Assembly (NCBI RefSeq): GCF_018130505.1 | Contig: NZ_JAFCKH010000008.1 | Coordinates: 62,001-126,000 of the forward strand | Source of the DNA: Bradyrhizobium tropiciagri | GTDB taxonomy: Bacteria > Pseudomonadota > Alphaproteobacteria > Rhizobiales > Xanthobacteraceae | Direction of reading: 5' to 3' | DNA: 64,000 bases | Program-made: the position numbers and the translations under genes | Shown: positions 45,644 through 58,311 of the stretch, piece by piece | Position numbering within the stretch: position 1 is the stretch's first letter | How the letters are laid out: every line of letters starts with the position of its first letter | The notes under the pieces: generated by a model | What the model was told of the DNA's origin: nothing | What the model saw: the letters and a program-made list of their open reading frames with translations, nothing else | The model's database searches: none

Positions 45644-46345
45644 TCAAGCGGCGTCGCGGCGCGAACGCGGCGTGTTGTCGCCCTCGGCCATCTTCTTGTC
45701 CTGGGCCATCGGATCGTGCTCGAGGATCTCGCCCTTGAAGATCCAGACCTTGACGCCGCAGGTGCCGAAGGTCGTGAACGCGGTGGCGACGCCGTAGTCG
45801 ACGTCGGCGCGCAGCGTGTGCAACGGCACGCGGCCTTCGCGGTACCACTCCATGCGCGCGATTTCGGCGCCGCCGAGACGGCCCGAGCAGTTGATGCGGA
45901 TGCCCTCGGCGCCGAGACGCATCGCCGACTGCACGGCGCGCTTCATGGCGCGGCGGAACGCAACGCGGCGCTCCAGCTGCTGGGCGATCGATTCGGCGAC
46001 CAGGGTCGCGTCGAGCTCCGGCTTGCGGATTTCGACGATGTTGATCACGACGTCCGACGAGGTGATGTCGGCAACCTTCTTGCGCAGCTTGTCGATGTCG
46101 GCGCCCTTCTTGCCGATCACGACGCCCGGACGGGCGGAGTGGATCGTCACGCGGCACTTCTTGTGCGGACGCTCGATCACGATGCGCGCGACGGCAGCCT
46201 GCTTGAGCTCCTTGTGCAGGATCTCGCGGATCTTGACGTCCTCATGCAGCAGCTTGCCGTATTCCTGCTTGCCGGCGAACCAACGGGAGTCCCAGGTCCG
46301 GTTGATGCCGAGACGCAGCCCGATTGGATTGATCTTTTGACCCAT
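45644..46345 (-). CDS. rpsC: 30S ribosomal protein S3
   Basis: 233 residues. [14 protein letters not shown], a KH domain with [21 protein letters not shown] (GxxG loop GKKG), and the S3 C-terminal domain with [22 protein letters not shown]. mRNA entry and helicase protein. Confidence 0.97.
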   Translation of the reverse strand: MGQKINPIGLRLGINRTWDSRWFAGKQEYGKLLHEDVKIREILHKELKQAAVARIVIERPHKKCRVTIHSARPGVVIGKKGADIDKLRKKVADITSSDVVINIVEIRKPELDATLVAESIAQQLERRVAFRRAMKRAVQSAMRLGAEGIRINCSGRLGGAEIARMEWYREGRVPLHTLRADVDYGVATAFTTFGTCGVKVWIFKGEILEHDPMAQDKKMAEGDNTPRSRRDAA

Positions 46346-46365
46346 CGTCTTCTCCTGCGCCCTTC

Positions 46366-46752
46366 TTAAGCGCTTGCCTCGGCCTCGACCTGACGAACCA
46401 CGATGGTCAGGTGCGAGAACGGTTTGTACACACGGCCCGAACGGCCACGGCCGCGCGGAGCAAAACGCTTCATCACGATGCCATTGCCGACATGCGCCTC
46501 GGCGACGACGAGATCGTCGACCTCGAGGTCATGGTTGTTCTCGGCGTTGGCGATCGCCGATTCCAGGCACTTCTTGACGTCGACCGCGATCCGCTTGCGC
46601 GAGAACTGCAGGTCAGCGAGCGCAGCCGAGGCCTTGCGGCCGCGGATCAGCTGCGCCACCAGGTTAAGCTTCTGCGGGCTGACGCGCAGCATGCGGGCGA
46701 CGGCCTTGGCCTCATTGTCCGCGAGGCTACGTTCGCGCTTTGGTTTGCTCAT
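46366..46752 (-). CDS. rplV: 50S ribosomal protein L22
   Basis: 128 residues. [26 protein letters not shown], the tunnel-lining beta hairpin around [22 protein letters not shown], and HLTIVVRQ ending. Macrolide-relevant loop looks intact. Confidence 0.97.
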   Translation of the reverse strand: MSKPKRERSLADNEAKAVARMLRVSPQKLNLVAQLIRGRKASAALADLQFSRKRIAVDVKKCLESAIANAENNHDLEVDDLVVAEAHVGNGIVMKRFAPRGRGRSGRVYKPFSHLTIVVRQVEAEASA

Positions 46753-46762
46753 CGTCTATTCC

Positions 46763-47041
46763 TCAAGCCTTCTTGGCTTTCTTGTCGCCCGAGTGGCCGT
46801 GGAAGGTCCGGGTCGGCGAGAACTCGCCGAACTTGTGACCCACCATTTCCTCGTTGATCGCCACCGGCACATGCTTGTGGCCGTTGTAGACGCCGAACGT
46901 CAGGCCGACGAACTGCGGCAGGATGGTCGAGCGGCGGCTCCAGATCTTGATGACGTCGTGACGGCCGGACGCGCGGGCGGCATCTGCCTTCTTGAGCAGA
47001 GAACCCTCGACGAACGGGCCTTTCCAGACTGAACGAACCAT
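46763..47041 (-). CDS. rpsS: 30S ribosomal protein S19
   Basis: 92 residues. [48 protein letters not shown] and [18 protein letters not shown] are characteristic. 30S head protein partnered with S13. Confidence 0.97.
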   Translation of the reverse strand: MVRSVWKGPFVEGSLLKKADAARASGRHDVIKIWSRRSTILPQFVGLTFGVYNGHKHVPVAINEEMVGHKFGEFSPTRTFHGHSGDKKAKKA

Positions 47042-47053
47042 GTCCGGCGTTCC

Positions 47054-47887
47054 TTACTTCTTCCGCTTGTGGCGGCTGAGGAGAATGAATTTGTTGGTCG
47101 ACTTGTTGGTGCGGGTCTTCTTGCCCTTGGTCGGCTTGCCCCACGGAGTAACCGGGTGGCGACCGCCCGAGGTACGACCTTCACCACCGCCGTGCGGGTG
47201 ATCGATCGGGTTCATGACGACGCCGCGGTTGTGCGGACGCCAGCCGAGCCAGCGGGTACGACCGGCCTTGCCGATCGAGATGTTCATGTGATCCGGGTTC
47301 GAGACCGCGCCGATCGTGCCGCGGCAACGGCCGTGCACCAGGCGCTGCTCGCCCGAGTTCAGGCGGACGATCACGTAGTCCTGGTCGCGGCCGACGATCT
47401 GGGCGTAGGTGCCGGCGGAGCGCGCCAGCTGGCCGCCCTTGCCGATCTTCAGCTCGATGTTATGCACGATCGTGCCGACCGGCATGTTGCCGAGCGGCAT
47501 GACGTTGCCCGGCTTCACGTCGACATAGTTGCCCGCGACGACGGTGTCGCCGGCGGCCAGGCGCTGCGGCGCCAGGATGTAGGCCAGTTCGCCGTCCTGA
47601 TACTTGATCAGCGCGATGAAGGCGGTGCGGTTCGGATCATACTCCAGCCGCTCCACGATCGCCGGCATGTCCACCTTGTCGCGGCGGAAGTCGACGGTGC
47701 GGTAGGCCTTCTTGTGGCCGCCGCCGCGGAAGCGCACGGTGATGCGACCGGTGTTGTTGCGGCCGCCGTTGCCGAGCTTGCCCTCGGTCAGCGCCTTCAC
47801 CGGTTTGCCCTTGTAGAGCGCCGAACGATCGACCATCACCAGCTGGCGCTGGCCCGGCGTCGTGGGATTGTAGGTTTTCAATGCCAT
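47054..47887 (-). CDS. rplB: 50S ribosomal protein L2
   Basis: 277 residues. Blocks [22 protein letters not shown], the SH3-like core, and the C-terminal [32 protein letters not shown] with the conserved histidine near the peptidyl-transferase centre. Confidence 0.98.
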   Translation of the reverse strand: MALKTYNPTTPGQRQLVMVDRSALYKGKPVKALTEGKLGNGGRNNTGRITVRFRGGGHKKAYRTVDFRRDKVDMPAIVERLEYDPNRTAFIALIKYQDGELAYILAPQRLAAGDTVVAGNYVDVKPGNVMPLGNMPVGTIVHNIELKIGKGGQLARSAGTYAQIVGRDQDYVIVRLNSGEQRLVHGRCRGTIGAVSNPDHMNISIGKAGRTRWLGWRPHNRGVVMNPIDHPHGGGEGRTSGGRHPVTPWGKPTKGKKTRTNKSTNKFILLSRHKRKK

Positions 47888-47899
47888 CGTCGTTGCGCC

Positions 47900-48199
47900 T
47901 TATAGTCCGGTAGTCACGTCGATGCGGTGGCCCTCTTCCAGGGTCACGATCGCGCGCTTGGTATCCGACTGCGAGCCGAGATTACCGCGGAACACCTTGG
48001 TCTTGCCCTTGCGGACGAGCGTGTTGACGCTCTTCACCTTGACGTCGAACAGCTTCTCGACCGCTTCCTTGATCTGCGGCTTGGTCGCCTTGCCGGCGAC
48101 CTTGAACATCACCTTGTTGTGCTCGGAGGCGAGTGTCGCCTTTTCGGTCACGACAGGGGCGACGATCACGTCGTAATGGCGCGGGTCGATATTCTTCAT
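47900..48199 (-). CDS. rplW: 50S ribosomal protein L23
   Basis: 99 residues. [46 protein letters not shown] is typical of L23, the exit-tunnel docking site for trigger factor and SRP. Its start overlaps the rplD stop by four bases. Confidence 0.97.
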   Translation of the reverse strand: MKNIDPRHYDVIVAPVVTEKATLASEHNKVMFKVAGKATKPQIKEAVEKLFDVKVKSVNTLVRKGKTKVFRGNLGSQSDTKRAIVTLEEGHRIDVTTGL

Positions 48200-48816
48200 T
48201 TGAAGCGCGCCTCCAGCGCATCAACCGCAGCCTTGGTCAGCACCAGCTTCTGGCGGCGGAGAATGTCATAGACGTTGATGCCCTGGATCGGCAGCACGTC
48301 GATGTTCGGAATGTTGCGGGCCGCGGTCGCGAAACCGGCGTGCACCTCGGTGCCGTCGATGATCAGCGCGTTGGTCAGGCCGAGGCCGGAGAAGTGACCG
48401 AGCAGAGCCTTGGTCTTGGCGGCCTCCAGCTGCGCATCAGCGATCACGATCAGCCCACCGTCCTTGGCCTTGGCCGACAGCGCATGCTTCAGCGCGAGCG
48501 CGCGCACCTTCTTCGGCAGGTCGGTCGCGTGCGAGCGAACCACCGGACCGAACGCACGGCCACCGCCGCGGAACTGCGGCACGCGAGCCGAGCCGTGACG
48601 GGCGCCGCCGGTGCCCTTCTGCTTGTACATCTTCTTGCCGGTGCGCCAGATCTCGGCGCGGCCCTTGGCCTTGTGGGTGCCGGCCTGGCGCTTGTTCAGC
48701 TGCCACTGCACGCAGCGCTGGATGATGTCGGCGCGCGGCTCGAGCCCGAAGATCGCGTCCGAGAGCTCGACGGATCCAGCGTCCTTGCCTTCAAGGGTCG
48801 TGACTTTCAGTTCCAT
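48196..48816 (-). CDS. rplD: 50S ribosomal protein L4
   Basis: 206 residues from ATG 48816; the frame stays open upstream over rpl[32 protein letters not shown] is the tunnel loop; a helical C-terminal half follows. L4 represses the S10 operon in gammaproteobacteria; the 54-base rpsJ-rplC gap and short leader give no obvious attenuator of that type here. Confidence 0.97.
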   Translation of the reverse strand: MELKVTTLEGKDAGSVELSDAIFGLEPRADIIQRCVQWQLNKRQAGTHKAKGRAEIWRTGKKMYKQKGTGGARHGSARVPQFRGGGRAFGPVVRSHATDLPKKVRALALKHALSAKAKDGGLIVIADAQLEAAKTKALLGHFSGLGLTNALIIDGTEVHAGFATAARNIPNIDVLPIQGINVYDILRRQKLVLTKAAVDALEARFK

Positions 48817-48817
48817 C

Positions 48818-49537
48818 TCACGCGCCCTCCGTCTCGGCGGCAGCCTCGGCACCCTCGCCGCCGGCAACCTTGAACTTGCCGGGCTTCGGGGCTTCCTTCG
48901 GCAGCGGCTTCTTGATCGCATCGCGCACCGAGATCCAGCCGCCCTTGGAGCCGGGAACGGCGCCTTCGACGAGGATCAGGCCGCGCTCGACGTCGGTCGA
49001 GACCACGCGCAGGTTGAGCGTGGTAATGCGGTCGACGCCCATGTGACCGGGCATCTTCTTGTTCTTCCAGGTCTTGCCGGGGTCCTGACGGCCACCGGTC
49101 GAACCGATCGAGCGGTGCGAGATCGACACACCGTGGGTGGCGCGCAGACCGCCGAAATTCCAGCGCTTCATGCCGCCGGCGAAACCCTTACCGATCGAGG
49201 TGCCGGTGACGTCGACGAACTGGCCGACCACGAAATGGTCCGCCTGGATCTCCGCGCCGACCGGGATCAGCGCGTCCTCGGACACGCGGAACTCGGCGAC
49301 CTTGCGCTTGGGCTCGACCTTGGCGACCGCGAACTGGCCGCGTTCGGCCTTGGGCATGTAAACGGTCTTGCGGGCGCCAGAGCCGAGCTGAAGGGCGACA
49401 TAGCCGTTCTTCTCGGTGGTGCGGTGGCCCAGCACCTGGCAGTTGCCCAGCTTCAGCACGGTCACAGGGATATGCTCGCCGGTCTCCGTAAAGACCCGCG
49501 TCATCCCGACCTTCTGTGCGATCACTCCGGAGCGCAT
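48818..49537 (-). CDS. rplC: 50S ribosomal protein L3
   Basis: 239 residues, about 30 longer than E. coli L3 because of an Ala/Glu-rich C-terminal tail ([14 protein letters not shown]). Core block [50 protein letters not shown] is conserved, including the GGRQDPG stretch that holds the methylated glutamine in E. coli. One base separates it from rplD. Confidence 0.97.
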   Translation of the reverse strand: MRSGVIAQKVGMTRVFTETGEHIPVTVLKLGNCQVLGHRTTEKNGYVALQLGSGARKTVYMPKAERGQFAVAKVEPKRKVAEFRVSEDALIPVGAEIQADHFVVGQFVDVTGTSIGKGFAGGMKRWNFGGLRATHGVSISHRSIGSTGGRQDPGKTWKNKKMPGHMGVDRITTLNLRVVSTDVERGLILVEGAVPGSKGGWISVRDAIKKPLPKEAPKPGKFKVAGGEGAEAAAETEGA

Positions 49538-49591
49538 CGGCGTGCTTCCTGTCTTTCTGTCCGCAAGCGGCGGACGTAAAAATCCAAAACC

Positions 49592-49900
49592 TTAGAGCTT
49601 GATCTCGACGTCGACGCCGGCGGCCAGGTCGAGCTTCATCAGCGCATCGACGGTCTGCGGGGTCGGGTCGACAATGTCGAGGAGGCGCTTGTGGGTGCGC
49701 ATCTCGAATTGCTCGCGGCTCTTCTTGTCAACGTGCGGCGAACGGTTGACGGTGAACTTCTCGATGCGGGTCGGCAGCGGAATGGGACCGCGAACCTGCG
49801 CACCGGTGCGCTTCGCCGTGTTCACGATCTCACGGGTCGACGTATCGAGGATTCGATGGTCGAACGCCTTGAGCCGGATGCGAATGTTTTGGCCGTTCAT
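49592..49900 (-). CDS. rpsJ: 30S ribosomal protein S10
   Basis: 102 residues. [26 protein letters not shown] and [29 protein letters not shown] are diagnostic. Also known as NusE in antitermination. First gene of the S10 block; the 94-base gap after tuf holds a strong hairpin. Confidence 0.97.
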
Positions 49901-49950
49901 TGCCGTATCTCTTTCTTCGTCGCTTACCTGCGAATAGCGGGTGGTGAGCG

Positions 49951-49972
49951 GCGGGTGGGCGAACCCACCCGC
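49951..49972. repeat. hairpin between tuf and rpsJ
   Basis: Perfect nine-base stem GCGGGTGGG (49951-49959) / CCCACCCGC (49964-49972) with tetraloop CGAA (forward strand; TTCG on the transcript, an extra-stable UUCG loop). No T tract follows on the minus strand, so it may be a processing or pausing site between the str and S10 parts. Confidence 0.6.
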
Positions 49973-49994
49973 TGCAATCTCGATTGATCCACCG

Positions 49995-51185
<1,191 letters not shown>

Positions 51186-51224
51186 TTGACTCTCCGTTCA
51201 ATCGTTGACTGCCGTCAACGACAA

Positions 51225-53297
<2,073 letters not shown>

Positions 53298-53327
53298 TTG
53301 CTGTTCCTCAGAATCCGAGTTTCGCCG

Positions 53328-53798
53328 TTACCAGCGATAGTGCGAGAAGGCGCGGTTGGCTTCCGCCATCCGGTGCACGTCTTCACGCTTCTTGACGGCG
53401 TTGCCGCGATTGTTCGACGCGTCGAGCAGCTCCGCCGAGAGCCGCTCCGTCATGGTCTTCTCGTTACGCTCGCGCGCGGCCGAGATCAGCCAGCGCAGGC
53501 CCAGCGCCTGACGGCGCACCGAGCGAACTTCGACCGGAACCTGGTACGTCGCGCCGCCAACGCGGCGGGAGCGAACCTCGATGGTCGGCATCACGTTCTC
53601 GAGCGCCTGCTCGAACACGCCGAGCGGGTTCTGCTTGGTCTTGGCCTCGATGATGCCGAGCGCACCATAGACGATGCTTTCGGCGGCGGACTTCTTGCCG
53701 TCGTACATGATCGAGTTCATGAACTTCGTGATGATGATGTTCCCGAACTTCGGATCCGGGTTCACTTCACGCTTCTCAGCAGAATGGCGACGCGACAT
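53328..53798 (-). CDS. rpsG: 30S ribosomal protein S7
   Basis: 156 residues. [40 protein letters not shown] and [19 protein letters not shown] are conserved; ends FSHYRW. In E. coli S7 represses the str operon by binding the rpsL-rpsG gap, which is only 14 bases here. Confidence 0.98.
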   Translation of the reverse strand: MSRRHSAEKREVNPDPKFGNIIITKFMNSIMYDGKKSAAESIVYGALGIIEAKTKQNPLGVFEQALENVMPTIEVRSRRVGGATYQVPVEVRSVRRQALGLRWLISAARERNEKTMTERLSAELLDASNNRGNAVKKREDVHRMAEANRAFSHYRW

Positions 53799-53812
53799 CT
53801 GATCGTTCCCGC

Positions 53813-54184
53813 TTACTTCGGACGCTTCGCGCCGTACTTCGAACGGCGCTGCTTACGGTTCTTGACGCCCTGGGTATCCAGCACGCCGCGGAGGATGTGG
53901 TAACGCACGCCGGGCAAGTCCTTGACGCGGCCGCCGCGGATCATCACCACCGAGTGCTCCTGCAGGTTATGGCCTTCACCCGGGATGTAGCCGATCACCT
54001 CGAAGCCGTTGGTCAGGCGCACCTTGGCGACCTTACGAAGCGCCGAATTCGGCTTCTTCGGGGTCGTGGTATAGACGCGCGTGCACACGCCGCGCTTTTG
54101 CGGCGACTGCTGCAGCGCCGGCACCTTCTTGCGCGACTTCTGCACTTCACGTGGATTTGCGATCAGCTGGTTGATCGTCGGCAT
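53813..54184 (-). CDS. rpsL: 30S ribosomal protein S12
   Basis: 123 residues from ATG 54184 (AAGGGTGAAGG upstream; the frame runs open to 54313 without a second site). [29 protein letters not shown] and [13 protein letters not shown]. Lys43 and Lys88, the usual streptomycin-resistance positions, are wild type. First gene of the whole str-S10-spc-alpha cluster. Confidence 0.98.
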   Translation of the reverse strand: MPTINQLIANPREVQKSRKKVPALQQSPQKRGVCTRVYTTTPKKPNSALRKVAKVRLTNGFEVIGYIPGEGHNLQEHSVVMIRGGRVKDLPGVRYHILRGVLDTQGVKNRKQRRSKYGAKRPK

Positions 54185-54866
54185 GCAGCCTTCACCCTTC
54201 AGTTCGCGAAGCCTTGAATGGCTCCGCCAATTCTTCTCGGGAACAGCCGTCCCGTACGGCCCGCCCGCGCGAATCAAACACCCGCGCAAAGCGAAATCGC
54301 GCCAACCACTCATCGCTGAGCGGAAAGCGCTTCGACGCCACAGAGGACCGCGATTCCGAACCGATCAGCGTTCGCTGTTCAGTCCGCCACCGAGGTCATG
54401 CATCCGAATTCACTCTCAGGAGCACTCGCTCAAGAGAACTAAAGTCGTCCTGGCATTGCCTAGCTATATTCGACAGCGTTTGAGCGGCATTCGTCGAGGT
54501 TGGTGCCCGTCCCGCCACAAAGAGCCGTCAGGGTGTTCCGTTCCGACGCTGGCGTTGCTCACCGCCTGTCGATAAGTGCGGGCCTTGTATAATCGAGAGA
54601 TAGTGAAGTCAAGCAAAACGACAAGTAAAGAAACGCCTCTGCCGCTTGCGGATTTCGCATTTCGCCGACGCCCGGCACACCGCCGATTTATGACAGCCGG
54701 CCCTATCCGTTGACCAGTCTCAAGTGCCCGCTTTGCGGTATTATACCCGGATATAATATCGATAGAAACAATACTCGGCAGCTTCGTCGTTAAGACCGCC
54801 GGTAAAACTAAGCCTTTATTTGCCATTCGCGGGGCAAAAGGAGGGTCGGACGGCGCGGAACCCCTC
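54185..54866. other. 682-base gene-free region upstream of rpsL
   Basis: No gene is supported. On the minus strand it carries the rpsL promoter candidate (54586-54613) and a leader of about 400 bases. The stretch 54740-54765 is very AT-rich, with TATAAT on the plus strand at 54752 and TATAAT on the minus strand at 54745-54740, so divergent promoters are plausible. AAAGGAGG at 54837-54844 sits 22 bases before the oxidoreductase ATG, too far for a normal Shine-Dalgarno. Confidence 0.5.
54586..54613 (-). promoter_or_regulatory. candidate promoter of the str operon
   Basis: Minus strand reads CTTGACT (54613-54607) and TATACA (54591-54586), i.e. CTTGAC with 16 bases or TTGACT with 15 bases to the -10. 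Alphaproteobacterial housekeeping promoters favour CTTGAC at -35. It gives a leader of roughly 395 bases before rpsL. Confidence 0.55.
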
Positions 54867-56144
54867 ATGCGGTACACCGACATCGCGATTATTGGTGGAG
54901 GTCTCGCGGGCTCGACAGCCGCCGCGATGCTCGGACGTGCCGGGATTCCGACCCTCCTGATCGACCCGCATCAGGTCTATCCATTCGATTTTCGCGTCGA
55001 AAAGATCGGCGGCGACGTCCAGCTCGGCCGATTCGCCAGCACCGGAATCGCCGAATCCGTGCTGCGCTCGGCCACCCTCGACGGCGAGAACTGGATCGCG
55101 CGATTCGGCCGCCTGCTCGACCGGCAGCCGAGCCGGCAATACGGCATCATGTATGACGCGCTGATCGGCGCCATCAGGACCGAAATCTCGGGGCCGGCGG
55201 AGTTCATCTGCGACAAGGTGGTCGAGGTCACGACCAGCACTGAGCGGCAGAAGCTGGTGCTGGCGAGTGGCGAGACGATCTCGGCGCGCCTTGTGGTGCT
55301 CGCCAACGGCCTGAATGTCGGGCTGCGGCGGATGCTGGGCATCGAGCGCGAGATCACCAGCCACTGCCACTCGATCTCGATCGGCTTCGATCTGGTGCCG
55401 GTCGGCCGCCCCGCCTTCCCGTTCGCGGCGATGACCTATTTCTCGGAGCGGCCGAGCGACCTTATTCCCTACATCACCCTGTTTCCGGTCGGACAGCGGA
55501 CGCGCGCCAACCTGTTCACCTACCGCCCGGCCGACGATCCCTGGCTGCGCACCATGCGGCGCAATCCGGTCGAGACGTTGAACGCGGCGCTGCCGCGGCT
55601 GCGCCGGCTCACCGGCGCGTTCGATGTCAGCGGCGACATCAAGGTCAGGCCGGCCGACCTCTATGTCAGCACCGGCTATCGGCAGGCGGGCCTCGTGCTG
55701 GTGGGCGATGCCTTCGCGACCACCTGCCCGGTCACCGGCACCGGCACCGACAAGGTGTTCACCGACGTGGCCCAGCTCTGCAACGTCCACATCCCGGCCT
55801 GGCTGGCAACCGACGGCATGGGGGTGGAGAAGATCGACGCGTACTACGACGACCCGCTCAAGACCGCCTGCGACGCCTGGTCGAACGGCAAGGCGTTCAG
55901 CTTCCGCTCGGTCTCGATCGACCGCGGGCCCTACTGGGAGGCGCAGCGCTGGGCGCGCTTCTTCGGCTATCTCGGCCGCGGTTGGCTGCGGCGGCTGCGC
56001 AGCCGGACGTCGGGGTCATCGCCGCCGTGGAACGGTCACGCGGCGTCGTCGCCCTCCTCCTCGTTGTCGTCCTCCTCCTCGTCCTCGTCCTCGTCATCCT
56101 CTTCATCATCGTCATCGTCCACGGCGCCGTCATCGGCATTGTGA
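54867..56144 (+). CDS. FAD-dependent oxidoreductase (geranylgeranyl-reductase/monooxygenase type)
   Basis: 425 residues from ATG 54867; no other start codon is available in frame nearby. FAD-binding IIGGGLAGSTAAAMLGRAGI with acidic end of beta2 (LLID), a second nucleotide motif region LVVLANGLN, and LVLVGDAFATTCPVTGTGTDKVF (the GD...P...G loop around the FAD ribityl) place it with p-hydroxybenzoate-hydroxylase-like and geranylgeranyl-reductase flavoproteins. Substrate unknown. The last 30 residues are nearly all serine because this stretch is antisense to the acidic tail of the convergent ABC gene; the functional domain ends near residue 395. Confidence 0.82.
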   Translation: MRYTDIAIIGGGLAGSTAAAMLGRAGIPTLLIDPHQVYPFDFRVEKIGGDVQLGRFASTGIAESVLRSATLDGENWIARFGRLLDRQPSRQYGIMYDALIGAIRTEISGPAEFICDKVVEVTTSTERQKLVLASGETISARLVVLANGLNVGLRRMLGIEREITSHCHSISIGFDLVPVGRPAFPFAAMTYFSERPSDLIPYITLFPVGQRTRANLFTYRPADDPWLRTMRRNPVETLNAALPRLRRLTGAFDVSGDIKVRPADLYVSTGYRQAGLVLVGDAFATTCPVTGTGTDKVFTDVAQLCNVHIPAWLATDGMGVEKIDAYYDDPLKTACDAWSNGKAFSFRSVSIDRGPYWEAQRWARFFGYLGRGWLRRLRSRTSGSSPPWNGHAASSPSSSLSSSSSSSSSSSSSSSSSSTAPSSAL

Positions 56145-58105
56145 GAGACGTGGCCCTGGTCGTCCCAGAGTTTGCGATAGACCCCGTTCATGGCGAGCAG
56201 CTCGGCGTGTGAGCCGCGCTCGATCGCCTGGCCGCCCGAGATCACGATGATCTCGTCCATCTCGACCACCGAGGTCAGGCGGTGCGTCGACCAGATCATG
56301 GTGCGGCCCTTTGCAACGTTGAGCAGCGTGCGGTTGATCGCGGCTTCCGTGGTCTGGTCGAGCGCCGAGGTGGCCTCGTCGAGCAACAGCACCGACGGAT
56401 TGCGGATGATGGCGCGGGCGATCGCGATGCGCTGGCGCTGGCCGCCCGACAGCGTGTCGCCGCGTTCGCCGACCGGCGTGTCGTAGCCCTCGGGCAGGCT
56501 CATGATGTAGCCGTGGATCTCGGCCTTCTTCGCCGCGTCCTCGACCTCGGTGTCGTCAGCCCCCTCCTTGCCGAGCCGGATGTTCTCGCGGATCGACATG
56601 TTGAACAGCATGTTCTCCTGGAACACCACCGCCATGCTGGCCCGCAGCGATTCCCGCGTCACCCGGCGGACGTCGACGCCGTCGATGGCGACGCGGCCCT
56701 CGTCCGGCACGTAGAGCCGCAGGATCAGGTTGATCAGCGTACTCTTGCCGGAGCCGCTCGGGCCGACGATTGCGATGCTCCTGCCGGCGTTGAGCTTGAG
56801 GCTGAGATTGTCGAGCACCGGCGTCTGCGCCCCCTCATACTGAAAGGTGACGCGGTCGAAGCTGATGTCGTTGGTGATGCGCGGCAGATCCGGCGCGCCG
56901 GGACGGTCGGCGCCGCGCGTCGGCTCGTCGAGCAGTTCCTGAATGTGCTGCACCGCCGCCGCTGACTGGATCGACACCGGAATGAAATGCATCAGATGGG
57001 CGATGTTGTACGACACCTCCCAGAACGCGCTCTCGAACGTCACGAAGGTGCCGACCGTGATCTGGCCCTTGGTCGCGAGGTAAGCGCCGATCGCCAGCAC
57101 CACGAGATGCAGCAACAGCACCGAGATGGTGACGGTGCGCTCCACCATGGTCGACAGGAACATGGCGGAGCCCGCCTTGTTCCGGACGTCGCGGTTGCGC
57201 AGGGTGAACCAGCCGAGCGCGCGGCGCTGCAGGTTGAACGCCTTGACCACCGCCTGCGCGGCGACGTTCTCCTGCACCGTCGCCAGCAGCGCCGCCTCGT
57301 TCTGCTTCTGCTCGTAATTGGCCTGCACCGCCTTCGGAGTGAGGATGCGCGGGCCGATCAGCGTGATCGGGAAGATCAGCAGTGCGACCGCGGCGAGCTG
57401 CCAGTTCAAAAACAGCATCAGGATGATGCCGGCGATCAGTTCCAGGAACGGCAGCGCCGCGCTGTTGGCGAAGGTCTTGACCGAGCCCTCGAACGCCGAG
57501 AGGTCGATCGAGAAGCGCGACAGGATCTCGCCGCGCTTGGTGCGGGCGAAATACGCCGACGGCAGGTTCTGGACGTGCTCGAAAATCCGTGTCCGCACGT
57601 CGGCGATGATGCCGGCGGCGAGCCGCGCATCCCAGCGCTCGTACCACACCGCGATGATCGAGGTGACGATGCCGGCCACCGCCAGCACGCCGAGGATCTT
57701 GTAGAGCGCCTGGAAGTCTTCCTCGCCGAGCGCGTCGTCGATCAGGAACTTGAGGCTGAGCGGCATGATGACGTTGAACAACGTCTCGACCAGCACGCCG
57801 AAGGCGACGAAGGCGAGCGGCTTCCGGTAGTTCGCCAGCAGCGGCCTGACGAAGCTGAACAGCGTGGAGAGCGCACCGGCGGCTTCCTGGGCGGTGAAGA
57901 CGACGAGATCCTCGTCGTCATCATCGTCGTCGAGCTCGAGCTCGTCGTCCTCATCCTCGTCGTCGTCATCGTCGGCCGGCCTCGCGGCAGGCTTGGCCGA
58001 GGCCGCCGCCGCGGGCGCGTCGCCCGCCGCGAGCTTCCTCTTCAGCTCGGGATCGTCGGCGGCAGCCGGTTTCGGGTCGTCAGATGCAGGAGGCTTTGGC
58101 GCCAT
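56036..58105 (-). CDS. ABC exporter (fused permease-ATPase) with acidic termini
   Basis: 689 residues. Residues 1-75 are a disordered Pro/Ala then Asp/Glu-rich tail; six transmembrane helices span about 80-370; the nucleotide-binding domain (about 420-650) has Walker A GPSGSGKST, Q-loop VVFQEN, signature LSGGQRQR, Walker B VLLLDEATSALD and H-loop STHR. The last 35 residues are again almost pure Asp/Glu. A homodimeric type IV (MsbA/LmrA-like) exporter; substrate unknown. The 3' end overlaps the plus-strand oxidoreductase by 109 bases. The flavin/methyltransferase gene lies upstream on the same strand, 206 bases away. Confidence 0.92.
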   Translation of the reverse strand: MAPKPPASDDPKPAAADDPELKRKLAAGDAPAAAASAKPAARPADDDDDEDEDDELELDDDDDDEDLVVFTAQEAAGALSTLFSFVRPLLANYRKPLAFVAFGVLVETLFNVIMPLSLKFLIDDALGEEDFQALYKILGVLAVAGIVTSIIAVWYERWDARLAAGIIADVRTRIFEHVQNLPSAYFARTKRGEILSRFSIDLSAFEGSVKTFANSAALPFLELIAGIILMLFLNWQLAAVALLIFPITLIGPRILTPKAVQANYEQKQNEAALLATVQENVAAQAVVKAFNLQRRALGWFTLRNRDVRNKAGSAMFLSTMVERTVTISVLLLHLVVLAIGAYLATKGQITVGTFVTFESAFWEVSYNIAHLMHFIPVSIQSAAAVQHIQELLDEPTRGADRPGAPDLPRITNDISFDRVTFQYEGAQTPVLDNLSLKLNAGRSIAIVGPSGSGKSTLINLILRLYVPDEGRVAIDGVDVRRVTRESLRASMAVVFQENMLFNMSIRENIRLGKEGADDTEVEDAAKKAEIHGYIMSLPEGYDTPVGERGDTLSGGQRQRIAIARAIIRNPSVLLLDEATSALDQTTEAAINRTLLNVAKGRTMIWSTHRLTSVVEMDEIIVISGGQAIERGSHAELLAMNGVYRKLWDDQGHVSHNADDGAVDDDDDEEDDEDEDEEEDDNEEEGDDAA

Positions 58106-58311
58106 GAAACCAACCGATGCTCCACGGCCGGCATGACCGCTACGCGAAATCGCAGACGGCCGAACGCCGCGGCGGCGATCCTATGCGATCACGATGCGTC
58201 AGGCAAAGCGTTTGGACCGGCGGCCGGTGATCGCGGCGCAGGCCACTCAACGCATCCTCAGCCGCTTCGCGGCTTGACAGTTTGTTGACGCGAGGCCGCG
58301 CGGCGCGGCCG

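Noticed and set aside
54464-54883. Open frame on the minus strand in the rpsL upstream region
   Set aside because: It spans the promoter candidate and has no family features, signal or ribosome-binding site.
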